Origin: Apodemus sylvaticus
Lineage: Eukaryota; Chordata; Mammalia; Rodentia; Muridae
DNA length: 64,000 nt
NCBI RefSeq assembly: GCF_947179515.1
Contig: NC_067490.1
Coordinates: 26,896,827-26,960,826, forward strand
Direction of reading: 5' to 3'
The notes under the pieces are model-generated. The model searched no databases. It worked only from the letters and a program-made list of their open reading frames with translations, and had not been told where the DNA came from. This document shows positions 54,716-64,000 of the stretch, one piece after another. Position 1 is the stretch's first letter; every line of letters starts with the position of its first letter. The position numbers and the translations under genes are program-made.

Positions 54716-56029
54716 TACACCCAGACCCATAACCCCCAGGTGGGAGACAGCTGCTGGCTGCCTCCCTCAGAGAGATGCCAAAGTAACTCCCAAGCCCAAG
54801 GCTGAGTCTTGCCTTCTGGGAAGTCTCTAGTGCAGACTCCATTGCGCTGAGGTCAGGAGCATGTTAAGTGTCTTCTCTTCATCCATCAGGTCACAGACTC
54901 AGCTAGACTCAGACAGCAGCTGTTCCCCCATGACTGAGATAATCTCCTTCTAACACAACACAGACTTCTGGGGTCCTGGACACCTTAGCAGAGTCAAAAA
55001 AAAAAATTAAGGGAAAGAGAATGGGAGCCATGATTGGGAATAGGATAGTCAAAAATGTTCTTCCCAACTGGTCCGATAGCCTCGCCCACAAGACAGAGGG
55101 CACAGGGACCTCCCAGGAGGATGCCAAAAGAGTCAATAAATCAGAGCATAAAGCCCTGTTCTCTTCAGTCGCCTCCTTGTGTATTCTGACATGTATCTGC
55201 TCCTCATGACCAAAGTCAGCACGGAGCCACAGTATGCAAAGACAGCCTCATACTTGAGAGTCAAGGTTAGACCTGGTACCCATAACTAAAGATGCTGCAC
55301 ATAGTTGCTAGCTCCCCATACAAGGACCACACCTAGAGGGGGAAGTAGTGAGCTGGAGGGGAGAGAAGAGGAAGTTTTGGTTGGAGTTGGCTGACCCAGT
55401 GGAGGGGTGAATTCATTCCAGGCCAGCAGCAGCTTGCCGCAGCATGAAGAGATAGATGCAGGGTCGTGATATCTGCTTCTCCCTAAATGTACCACAAGGG
55501 AGGAGCCCTGCTTCCAACCTGCAGTAACCAAGGCCTCCAAGCCTTCATGAAGGCATCGGGCCCAGGCAGCCAGTCAGGTGGGGAACTCAGGACTTATTCC
55601 CTGGCCAGGAAATGACACATCTTACCAGACTCTCCAGGGCTGGCCGGTCACATACTGATGCTGGTCTGCTCAACCTCTGGCCTGGCAGCCAGGGTGAGAA
55701 CTTCCCCAGGAAGCCATTTCCACATACACACTTTCTGGGTGCTCCACCCTGTCACCTGGAGATGGGTGGGAAATTTTCAATGGTGCCACTAGGTCAAGAT
55801 GGCTCACTCGGTCCAATCATAGAGGTGGAAGCAGAAGACAGGCTGACCACGGGCTAAGGGTAGCAGTGGAACCCAGTGAGGCAGGAAGATGGCAGAACAG
55901 AGGATGATACAGATGAAGATGAGTGACTCAGACACAGTGGCTTCCTAGAAGTGGGGAGGGACGAATTTTGCAGAGGAAGGACAAAGCAGGTGATGGGGGG
56001 GTTGCTAAAGGGGATAGAGTGGGTACATT
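54716..56029. other. Single-copy sequence, no gene recognised
   Basis: A short A-run at about 54998-55007 and an aataaatcagagcataaagc block near 55136, possibly LTR-derived. No supported gene. Confidence 0.35.
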
Positions 56030-56330
56030 TACTTTCCTCATTGATGAGACAAAATGCATGACCAAAGGAACTAAAGGGAGAGTTTATTTTGGCTTACAAG
56101 TTGAGGGTGTGGTCCTCGTGTGGCCGGAAGGCACAGACAGCAGCAGGAGTACGAAGCTTCAGAGGACCTTCCATCCACAGCTTGCTTTTCAATGTCCAGG
56201 ACTATAGCCCACGGTGGCTTCCCATCTCAACCAATTTAATCTAGATAATCCCTCATGACATGCCCAAAGGCTGTCTCTTCCTTGAGCTCGTCCAACGGAT
56301 CATTAGCATTAACCGTCACCACTAAGAATG
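56030..56330. mobile_element. Unresolved rodent interspersed repeat
   Basis: Contains gagagtttattttggcttac, ttaatctagataatccctca, catgcccaaaggctgtctct and attagcattaaccgtcacc, phrases common to a rodent LTR-type repeat family. Family not named. Confidence 0.5.
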
Positions 56331-56634
56331 GAAGTCAGACCAAATAAAGGCCGGAGATAGGAAAACTCCAAACCCTAGAAAGCTGGCTTGGAGACTCTAT
56401 ACCTCTCTGCGCTCACAAGATGGGCTATGGTAGAAGAGCCCAGCAGTCCTAAGGAGGTAGAAGGATCCTGGCCGTTCACAGCAAGCCTGCCTCTGGAGAA
56501 CAGAGCTAAATGGGACTGCCTTCAAGGTATGCACAACAGTCTCCTCAACCAGCTAAGGAACCCCCCAAGAGAGTAGCAGAGACAGGATGCATCCCCCAAG
56601 TCTGAACAGACTCACGTCTTTGCTACACCCCACG
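56331..56634. other. Single-copy spacer
   Basis: No recognised repeat or gene. Confidence 0.4.
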
Positions 56635-56728
56635 CCTCCCTCCTCCCTCCTCCCTCCTCCCTCCTCCCTCCTCCCTCCTCCCTCCTCCCTCCTCCCTCCT
56701 CCCTCCTCCCTCCTCCCTCCTCCCTCCT
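56635..56728. repeat. (CCTCCCT)n 7-mer array
   Basis: About 13 nearly perfect 7-bp units. The minus strand is (AGGGAGG)n, with G-runs spaced to allow G-quadruplex folding. Confidence 0.97.
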
Positions 56729-57299
56729 CTGTGACCCAAGGGCACATACACTTCTAGCCTGGCTCCTGCAGATGACAGGTAACCAGCATCTAGTTGTTGC
56801 CGGCTCTCTTTGAAGGAGCTCCCCTCACTGCTGGACGAGGGACTCTGATATCAGGTGGGATCCTCTCCATCATTGTCTCGGGAGTCATGTGACCATAATG
56901 GTTTCCCAGCACCTGAGGACTCTACTGGACAACCTCCTATGCTGGTTCCTGAGGAGCTCTTCAAGGACTAGGCTCGCGACCTCCCCCACAGGCATTTTGG
57001 AATAGGGCCTACACACCAAAACTATTGAGGTCTGGTTTGTTCTCACTTACTGTAAGGTTAAATATAGGCCCTCAAGACCAAGTTGCTCCAGAGATGGAAG
57101 AGTCCAGAGAGTCAGCACATAGACCCCAGTGATGCTATGTGGCCTTGCCCCCAGGTTATTTCTGATTGGTGAATAAACTTGCCGGCAGCCAATAGCTGGG
57201 CAGAAGAGACATAGGCAATATTTTATGTTCCCAGACTTGGGGATTGGAGGAACCCCAAAGCGGGGAGAAGAAGGTAGAGAGAAGGAGAGAACCACCATG
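56729..57299. other. Single-copy sequence
   Basis: No recognised repeat or gene. Confidence 0.4.
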
Positions 57300-57530
57300 G
57301 TGTCAGAATCTTAAAATAATGGCCACATGGGTCCGCTAATTAGAGTTAAAAGCAGCCCAGACGAAACATGGCAAATTATATAATGAGATTATTGGCTGGG
57401 AAATAGACATAATAGCATAGAGGACAGACATCTGCCCAGCACTTGTGCTGATTATGGCTTATTATAAATAGAAAGTTGATGTGTGTCTTTTATTCTAAAA
57501 CCAAATGGTCAGAGGCAGGATAAATACCCC
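57300..57530. promoter_or_regulatory. Candidate conserved non-coding element
   Basis: AT-rich and repeat-free with a palindromic homeodomain-type CTAATTAG at 57336-57343, many ATTA/TAAT cores, and an E-box CATCTG. It differs sharply in composition from the GC-richer flanks. Inference only. Confidence 0.4.
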
Positions 57531-58124
57531 CCACTCCCGGTTAGGATTAAATATTTCTACAACACTACGTGGCCTCAGGGATGTAAAAGCTACCAGGAGA
57601 TTTCACAGTACCTACACTAACTCCTTAAAGGTGTCAAGGCCCTGAATGTTCTCCTCTAAAATACCTTCAGTTCCAGTGTTAGACCCTGAGTATGTGAACC
57701 TGGGTTGGGCCATTTCTGGAACCCTTGCCCACACACCTGTCAGCCCTTCTGAGAGCTGGAGGGCAGGTCCCAGGAGCCTTACGTCAGTGTCCAAAGCCAA
57801 CAACGCCTCTGGCTCCAGCTGCCCTCTACCTATCCAAGATCACCCAGGCTACAGCAGGGCAGGCTGCCAAAGGCACCCGGAGTGCAGACTCACAACCTCA
57901 TCCTATCTCCCGGCTCTCGTTCCAATCGCTCAGCCTCCTTCCCCGGCTATCCCGGAAGCTACTATAGTGTAGGAGGAACTGCGGTGGCCACTTCTATGTA
58001 AATGCAGCCACAAAAGCATCTCCTGCAGGAGGATCTAATTGAGGACTGCCTGAGAGACCAAGGATTGCTGGGTGTAGACAATGCCAGCCAGTCGGGAGCT
58101 GCTGTTTAGAAGAGATGCTTTCTT
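57531..58124. other. Single-copy sequence
   Basis: GC-moderate and repeat-free. No gene recognised. Confidence 0.4.
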
Positions 58125-58300
58125 GGGACCAATGGGGGCGTGGGTGGAGGGTATTAAAGGAGCTCGCAGCAGTGCCCAGATGAGCTTGCCGCTGCCTTTC
58201 TCACCTGCTCCCGGAGTCTGTGTCACTGACTCTGAGCCACCTCACCTCCACCCCCCAAGAGCAGGAAGGGTCAGGCAGCGAGTAGTCCAGGGCACAGGTA
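58125..58300 (+). promoter_or_regulatory. Candidate core promoter with first exon and splice donor
   Basis: In compact order: CCAAT (58129-58133), a GC/EGR/KLF-type box GGGGGCGTGGG (58134-58144), a TATA-like TATTAAA (58152-58158), and a donor-like CAG/GTAAC junction at 58297/58298. Initiation expected about 25-30 bp after the TATA-like box would give a first exon of about 115 bp. An ATG at 58179 opens a frame through the donor, but the encoded residues match no family I recognise. It could be a non-coding or tissue-specific transcript start. Spacing is promoter-like; transcription is not shown. Confidence 0.4.
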
Positions 58301-58819
58301 ACATCCTAGTGCCAACTTCCTCGTCCTCTCGAGCCTGGTGCTGGAGTTATCCGTGCCCCGCCCCCTACCCCAGCTTCTTTCCCATCCCAGGGCACTGGAT
58401 AACTTCCTGTTGAGGAGAGGAGCAAGTGGTCCTTCCACTAGCCCCAAAGCCACAACTAGTCAATAAGCCAATACCTTTCCTCCCACCTGTGCTGCCAACT
58501 CCTGTTGAGGTGACACCAAGTCTTGTGACCACGACTTCTTCCAGATCCTCACTCCCATCAGTCCTCAGCATTCACGCGTCACAGGCTAGACAGGGCTACT
58601 TCCTCGGTGTAATCGGTTCTCTTTGCTCATGGACAAGAGGTCCAAGAGGCTCACTGGCACGCTCAGACACAGATCACCTCAGCCTGTCACTGGAGCCCTG
58701 CTTCAGTCTGAGATTTGGATGGAGAGACCTGTCCTCCGAGGGACAGTAGACAGGAGGGCTGGCAGAAGGTAGGCAAGGCTCTGCAGGAAGGTTTTTACAG
58801 ACAGCCATTCCTTCTAGAT
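58301..58819. other. Single-copy sequence
   Basis: No recognised repeat. No exon supported. Confidence 0.4.
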
Positions 58820-58975
58820 CAGTTGTTCTGGACTGGTGACATCGGGGTCATCTGGAGGCTTGACACATGATTGCTGTACCCCAGCCCCAGAGACAGTCTG
58901 GACAGGACCTGGAAAATGCTCTCCCATGTGTGGTACCCAGTTGCTAGTCTGTGGTCAGCATGTTGAGAACTACTG
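58820..58975 (+). mobile_element. MER5A-type hAT MITE
   Basis: Terminal inverted repeats cagttgttctgg and ttgagaactactg, a body with ggggtcatctggaggcttga, and 8-bp flanks ttctagat and ttcttgat (seven of eight match). A pan-mammalian element that predates the mouse lineage. Confidence 0.85.
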
Positions 58976-59034
58976 TTCTTGATTCTCCAGAGCTGCGCAT
59001 TGTGAGGGATGGGTGGGGGGTACTCTGGGTTTGT

Positions 59035-59072
59035 AAGTACTTTATTTCATTTGATTTTATGTCGTGTTTGTG

Positions 59073-59105
<33 letters not shown>

Positions 59106-59250
59106 TCACGCATGCGCATATGCATACTGTACTGTGGTACCTGTGGGAGTCAGTTCTCCCTTTCTATCATGTGGTCCCAGAGATCAAAGACAGGTGGTAG
59201 TCAGGCTCAACTACAGACACCTTTAGCCTCAGAGCCATCTTGATGACCCT
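59035..59250 (-). mobile_element. B3-type SINE with (GT)n
   Basis: Complement of B3: TTTA-rich start, (GT)n at 59075-59103, gtgggagtcagttctccctt, atgtggtcccagagatcaaa, ctcagagccatcttgatgac. Confidence 0.75.
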
Positions 59251-59259
59251 ATTTTATTT

Positions 59260-59445
59260 TATTTTTCCTGAGGCAGAGTCTTGTGTGTCTTAGGTCGACC
59301 TCAAATCACAAAGTATCAGAGGACGACCTCGAACTTCTGATCCTCATGTCTCCATATGGGGTTTAGGCAGGATTGGGGATAAAACCAGCACCTTGTGCAT
59401 GCCAAGCAAGCATTCTACCAGCTGGATGATATGCCCAGCCCATTA
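59260..59445 (-). mobile_element. B4-type SINE
   Basis: Complement of B1-like part (cctgaggcagagtcttgtgt, cgacctcgaacttctgatcc) followed by the complement of an ID-like head (gccaagcaagcattctacca, gatatgcccagccc). Confidence 0.75.
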
Positions 59446-60009
59446 TTCAGTTTTTAATTGACACTACAACCGCACCTATCTTCAGGGTCTACATGATGTT
59501 TGAGACATGAATATACACATTGCACAGTCGAATCAGGATAGTTACCACATCTGAGACTTTGTGATGATAACACTGTAAATCCCCACTTGCAGATTTATTT
59601 TTTATAGTTTTTTTTTTTTTTTTGATACGGTGGTTAAGTAGAGCCACCTACCGCATAACAGGATGCCTGTGTGTTCCCAGCCTCTGGTGTGGTTTTTTCT
59701 CCCTTTGCTTCAGGGCATGCAGCTCTGTTCAGTTGTACAATTGAAAGGGAACAGGTGCTGGGGTTGGCCCCAAAGACAGAGCTGCTGCTCTTTCTGGTCA
59801 ATGGAAAGGCAATGCCTGGAGCTTCCTAGATCAGAGGCCCTGTGATAAAGAAGCTATGTAGACGAGAGGGCAGCTAAGGCATACGCTTTCCCTACAAACT
59901 CAAGGAGCTGGACTCTAGGCCCAGCCCAGCTCTCAGCTCAGCAGGCCGTCAGTGTCTTCCTGGAGTCTAGTCTTTCCTAAGTGCTGTGGTGGGGCCAGGG
60001 TCTCAAGTT
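59446..60009. other. Single-copy sequence with T15 run
   Basis: No gene seen. A T-run lies at about 59608-59622. Confidence 0.4.
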
Positions 60010-60660
60010 CAGCCAACATTCAGTGTGTGCCAAGCTCTGTGCTGAGAGGTTAGAGTCAAAGCCAGGACCCTGTGCTCTGGAAGGGTGTACAGCCTGGTAG
60101 GGAGTGGCAGGGTAGTCATTGGGAAACCCACAAAGGGATGAATGGCCACTGAGAGTCAGGGGTGGTGGCTCTCTGGGGCTGCTCATAGCCCAGACTATCA
60201 AGAGGGTAGATGACCAGCGGACAAGGTTGCTCGGCCATTGTGGGAAAACGGGTCCCCCAGTCTGGTCTGGCTGTCTCTATGGATGGAGACTGACAAGAGT
60301 CTTAAGGGGTATGATGCCAAAGCCTTCAGGGCCCAGGAGGAAGTTACCCTTAGTGACATCAGAAGCAGTTGCCTGGCTCAGGAGAAACACGTTTCTAAAG
60401 AACACCTCAGCAAGAGTCTGGGATGGTGGACCGTCTGCCAGACAGGAAGTAGTTTGAGACAGAATGGAGATAAGGATAAAGTGGGCTGTGTTGTGAAGAA
60501 ACTTTCTTACAGAACTAAGTGAGGTGGGAGAGGAGAGAGTTTTCACACTCAGCCGGGAGCCATGGAAGGTCTTTGAGGAGGACCAAACTCAACAGCCTCT
60601 GCTTCCTCGTGACTCTTCTCTTAAATTTTATTATTTCTACCACTTGACAAAAAGTGCAAA
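60010..60660. mobile_element. Ancient MIR/L2-like remnant
   Basis: gccaacattcagtgtgtgcc, aagctctgtgctgagaggtt and ggtgtacagcctggtaggga follow the pattern of ancient L2/MIR sequences. The pattern becomes faint downstream to about 60600. Edges uncertain. Confidence 0.4.
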
Positions 60661-60671
60661 TGCTTCTAGAG

Positions 60672-60894
60672 TAGTGGTTCTCAACCTGTGGGTCGCGACC
60701 CCAACGGGGTTCAAACGACCTTTTCACAGGAGCCATCTATCAGATATCCTGCATAACAGATACTTACATGACCATTCATAACTATCAAAATTACAGTTGT
60801 GTCGTAGCAACAAAAATAATTGCAAGGCTAGGGTTACCATACTATGAGAAATTGTATTAAAGGGTCGCAGCATTAGGAAGGTTGAGAACCACTG
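60672..60894 (+). mobile_element. URR1-type hAT MITE
   Basis: Nearly complete: starts tagtggttctcaacctgtgg, contains gtcgcgaccccaacggggtt and attaaagggtcgcagcatta, and ends ggttgagaaccactg. Eight-base flanks ttctagag (60664-60671) and gtctagag (60895-60902) match at seven of eight positions. Confidence 0.93.
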
Positions 60895-60902
60895 GTCTAG
60901 AG

Positions 60903-61269
60903 AATAATTCAGGGTTAGGAGCAATACTGGTGGAGAAGAGAGGCAGTGAGGGGTGCCCTGCACTAAGAAATTAGAAGAACAATAACCCTCAGAACTGGCT
61001 CTTGTCCCTTTGAGACAATCAACTTGCGTTGGGCAAGTAAGAGTCTCTGCAGGGGTCAAACATGGCTCCTTCCGCCTGCCAGGATCACAGAGAGTAGAGG
61101 CATGGAGGGAAAAACCAAGGTAACGCTGAGCCCAGCGGGGCAGGAGGTGCTGAGGGGCTGGGGAATCGGCTGATTGGAAGAACGTATGAACACGATCACT
61201 TCCTGTTAAGTCCCAAACCTGGGCCAAAGCACCAGGGCAGGAGGAGCAAGAGCATCCATTTTTCATGCT
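60903..61269. other. Single-copy sequence
   Basis: No recognised repeat or gene. Confidence 0.4.
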
Positions 61270-61640
61270 CCAGGCTCGAACGTGAGAAATGGGTCGCAGG
61301 GGTGATGTGGAGCAGAGAACGGATGAAACATTGATAAAGAGCCAGGTTAATATTTCAGGAGGGGCCGGGCCACAGGTGTGCAGGAGAGAGGCGCCCCTCC
61401 CAGCTGTGGTGAATCAGGAAGTGCCTGCGTGTGTGCATTTGAAAGGGAAACTGCCAGAGAACTAAGGGTCCCGAGTGACACAGGTGCTGTGTGACCAGGA
61501 TCCGTGCTGCTACTGTGTGTCTGCGGCTCAGCATTAATTCACGTGCTCCCTAAGGTTAGGCCTTAACTAGACCCTGACTTGAATCGTCCGCACATGGCGC
61601 TGATCAAGTGGATGCTGGAAGACCAGCCTAAGGACAATGA
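61270..61640. promoter_or_regulatory. Candidate conserved non-coding element
   Basis: Repeat-free with retained CpGs, tgataaagag, ggttaatatttca and cattaattcacgtg motifs (GATA-, HNF1/homeodomain- and E-box-like). Inference only. Confidence 0.3.
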
Positions 61641-62103
61641 GGAAAACGCTGTAGTAAGGGCGAGACTCCAATATATTCATGACTTCCAGCTGGTTTCCAA
61701 ATCCAGTTTAGCTCTAGAAGCTGGCCTTCCCCAGACTCAGTCCTAGGGGTCTCCCACAGGGGCTGCCGGGTAGCACCTTCCTCCTGGGCGCTGCTTTCTC
61801 TCCTAGAAAACGGAATTGCTGGCACAGTGGCAGTTTTTCAGGTTCAGAGGCTTGGGTTTCAGCTTTCAGTGGGCATCACAGGCTGGGTTGCTCAGGGTTG
61901 AGGGGCTTAGGGGTACCCTACAGCTGAAGACTAGGGCCTCACCAGGGTCTCTAGACTCTGGACAATTTTACCTACCAGGCCCTGCAGCCTCTTTGTCTAC
62001 ACGGGGCAGAGACCCAGTCACTAAGTTCCCTGAATTCAAGCCAAACCAGGCAACTCTGTATTCACTGAAAATTTTTTTTCTTGGGAAAACACAGAGAGCA
62101 ACC
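61641..62103. other. Single-copy sequence
   Basis: No recognised repeat or gene. Confidence 0.4.
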
Positions 62104-62290
<187 letters not shown>

Positions 62291-62348
62291 GATGGAGGGA
62301 GGGAGAAGGGGGGGAGGGAAGGAGAGAGGGGGGAGGGAGGGAGAGGAA

Positions 62349-62520
62349 GCCAGGCAGTGGTGGCTCACACCTGTAATCCCAGCACTCTGGGAGGCAGAGG
62401 CAGGCAGATTTCTGAGTTTGAGGCCAGCCTGGTCTATAGAGTTCCAGGACAGCCAGGGCTATACAGAGAAATCCTGTCTCTAAAAAGCCAAATCCAACCC
62501 CTCCCCCAAAAAAAGAGAGA
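62349..62520 (+). mobile_element. B1 SINE within purine-rich arrays
   Basis: Near-consensus B1 (gccaggcagtggtggctcac to gggctatacagagaaatcct) flanked by G/A-rich repeats on both sides. It lacks the usual block between ctggtctatagagt and tccaggacagcc, an 8-bp internal deletion. Confidence 0.93.
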
Positions 62521-62600
62521 GAGGGAGGGAGGAAGGGAAGGGGAGGGGAGGAGATTGGGGAGGGGAGGGAAGGGAGGGGAGGGAAGGGAAGGGAAAGCAA
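62521..62600. repeat. (GGGA)n/(GGAAG)n purine tract
   Basis: Continuation of the purine-rich array on the far side of the B1. Confidence 0.9.
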
Positions 62601-62624
62601 GCACAAAGCAAAAAAACACATATA

Positions 62625-62664
62625 GACAGACGGACAGATGGACAGACAGACACACACACACACA
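62625..62664. repeat. (GACA)n and (CA)n run
   Basis: Short GACA-type units followed by about ten CA units. Confidence 0.85.
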
Positions 62665-62710
62665 CTACAATAACACTCATAAAAACATGCTCATAAAAAC
62701 ATAAAAATCA

Positions 62711-62940
62711 GGGGGCTGGAGAGACGGCTCAATGGCTAAGAGCACTTGCGGTTCTTGTAGAGGATCTGAGTTCAATTCCCGGAACCCATATGGTGGCTCA
62801 CAAGTGGCTATAACTCCAGTCCCAGGGGATCCAATCCTCTCTTCTGACCTCAGTTGGCACCAGACAAACATGTGGTGCACAGACATGTATACAGGTAAAA
62901 CACTGATACGCACACAAACAAAAAACAAAACGTCACAAAT
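62711..62940 (+). mobile_element. B3-type SINE
   Basis: Head gggctggagagacggctcaa, gagttcaattcccggaaccc, tataactccagtcccagggg, and CA-rich tail with cacacaaacaaaaaac. Confidence 0.9.
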
Positions 62941-63689
62941 TCAGAAACCATAATATACAAGCAGAAGACCAGTAAGATAAAAATGCACACACATAGCAAT
63001 AGAAGACCAAAGAAAAATCTACAAACATACCACGGAGTTAATCTATGCTGGCCTCTCCTGCTGGCTTGGAGCCTGCCCTTAAGGGCTTAATAACCAATTT
63101 TAAAATAAAGCTTTTACATTGAAAATGCTATGTCCCAAAGTGAATGTGGCACCCTGGACCCAAGGGCCCAGGTGACTTGCCGCCTTCAGTTACACAGGGC
63201 ATGAGGTCTTTCTCTCCTAGAGCCTCACACAAACAGCCCCGCACACAGCACCATCCCTTCCTGCCTGTCCTCTATAGCCACCCCCTTTCTGAGCAACCTT
63301 ATAGGACACCCTCGCATGCCTGAATGAACTTTTGTCCTGCCCCGTCTACGTACAAAGTGCACCCCTACCCCGCTAACCCCTCATTGTTTCCTCAGCAGAG
63401 TAGAGTCACCAGGGAGTAAAGCCTCCAGGCAAGGCTCTACAGGTGGGGTGGTGGGATTTGAGCTAAGCACTTTTGTGCATATAGCAGGGCTGGGCTTGGT
63501 GGTGCACCCATGCCTGTGGGTGAAGTATTAAAAAGGAGAGGCAGGAGCTGGTTGGCCCCATTGGGGTCCTGCTTGGTCCCACAGAAGAGTTGCCGCTCCG
63601 GTTTGCTCTGCTCTACTCTTCTCCTGAGCCCTGGGGGTCCTGTTAGGGGAGCTACGAGGGGGCTGGCCCCGGCTCCTGGTACGTTAGGA
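62941..63689. other. Unclassified sequence, possibly LTR-like parts
   Basis: An aataaagcttttacattgaa block near 63104-63123 and a tattaaaaaggag TATA-like block near 63528 are present, but no element or gene could be defined. Confidence 0.35.
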
Positions 63690-63800
63690 GTAGTAACACA
63701 GTTGTGCTCAGAGCTGTAGAACATTATCATGTGTGCATTATTGATAGCGATTCTATTCTGCCGGCAATGAATTATTGACAGGCCAGACCATGGCTGGTGA
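63690..63800. promoter_or_regulatory. Candidate conserved non-coding element
   Basis: Repeat-free: gcattattgatagcgattct and aatgaattattgacaggcca hold ATTGAT (PBX/CUT-like) and TTGACAGG (MEIS/TGIF-like) motifs plus retained CpGs. Inference only. Confidence 0.35.
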
Positions 63801-64000
63801 GGGGCTACAGAACAGGAGAAGCCCTGGGGTGGGAGTGTGGTGGGGAGTGGCAGAGCCTCACAACGTTGTGGGAAGGTGTGTGGTTAAGTCAGGAGGATCA
63901 AGGGTCAGAGAATGTAAGCATGCTTCTCTCGGCCTCTTCGCCATCTTTCCTTACCCTGTCTTCTCTTCCCGCCTTCTCTCCCTACCCATTACCCACTCAG
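63801..64000. other. Single-copy sequence to window end
   Basis: No recognised repeat or gene. Confidence 0.4.

Overview
This is mammalian nuclear DNA, almost certainly from a mouse (Mus). The evidence is its repeats: many B1, B2/B3 and B4/RSINE1 SINEs, several LTRs of the mouse-transcript (MT) type of MaLR retrotransposon, long (CA)n, (GATA)n and (GAAA)n arrays, and older pieces of mammalian L1, MER5A and the rodent hAT MITE URR1. I found no protein-coding gene, no stable RNA gene and no prokaryotic or viral operon. The longest open frames (237 and 239 codons) have no recognisable domain and look like chance. Everything below is therefore a repeat and candidate-regulatory annotation. Family names come from recalled consensus sequences, not from a database search.

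Region by region. 0.4-3.0 kb: one full-length MT element (LTR, internal region, tRNA-Leu-type primer site, LTR) on the minus strand, with a B1 inside one LTR. 3.0-5.8 kb: an old L1 3' end on the plus strand, then a separate L1 ORF2 piece on the minus strand. 5.9-7.1 kb: a GATA/GACA array split by a 690-bp solo LTR with an exact 6-bp target duplication. 7.2-15.4 kb: a decayed plus-strand L1 ORF2 broken up by nested SINEs, an MT-type LTR and a URR1 MITE, plus a 336-bp segment present twice at about 99% identity. 15.7-27.8 kb: mixed single-copy DNA and SINEs, ending in a 290-bp compound CA array. 27.8-52.4 kb: SINE-poor, CpG-poor, mostly single-copy DNA with MT LTRs, a 94% identical 265-bp direct repeat pair, another L1 ORF2 fragment, and a B1 interrupted by telomeric (TTAGGG)n repeats. 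52.4-64.0 kb: three further MT LTRs, a G-rich 7-mer array, ancient DNA transposons, a large GAAA array, and several AT-rich homeobox-motif stretches that could be conserved regulatory elements.

If the window acts on genes, it probably does so as intergenic or intronic DNA. The best candidates are a compact CCAAT / GC-box / TATA-like arrangement followed by a splice donor near 58.13-58.30 kb, and four or five candidate non-coding elements near 18.1, 26.2, 57.4, 61.4 and 63.7 kb. No previously undescribed multi-gene system is visible. The most unusual structures are the telomeric insertion in a B1 (41.4 kb), the near-identical 336-bp duplication abutting a B2 tail (12.7 and 15.0 kb), and the solo LTR captured inside a tetranucleotide array (6.0-6.7 kb).
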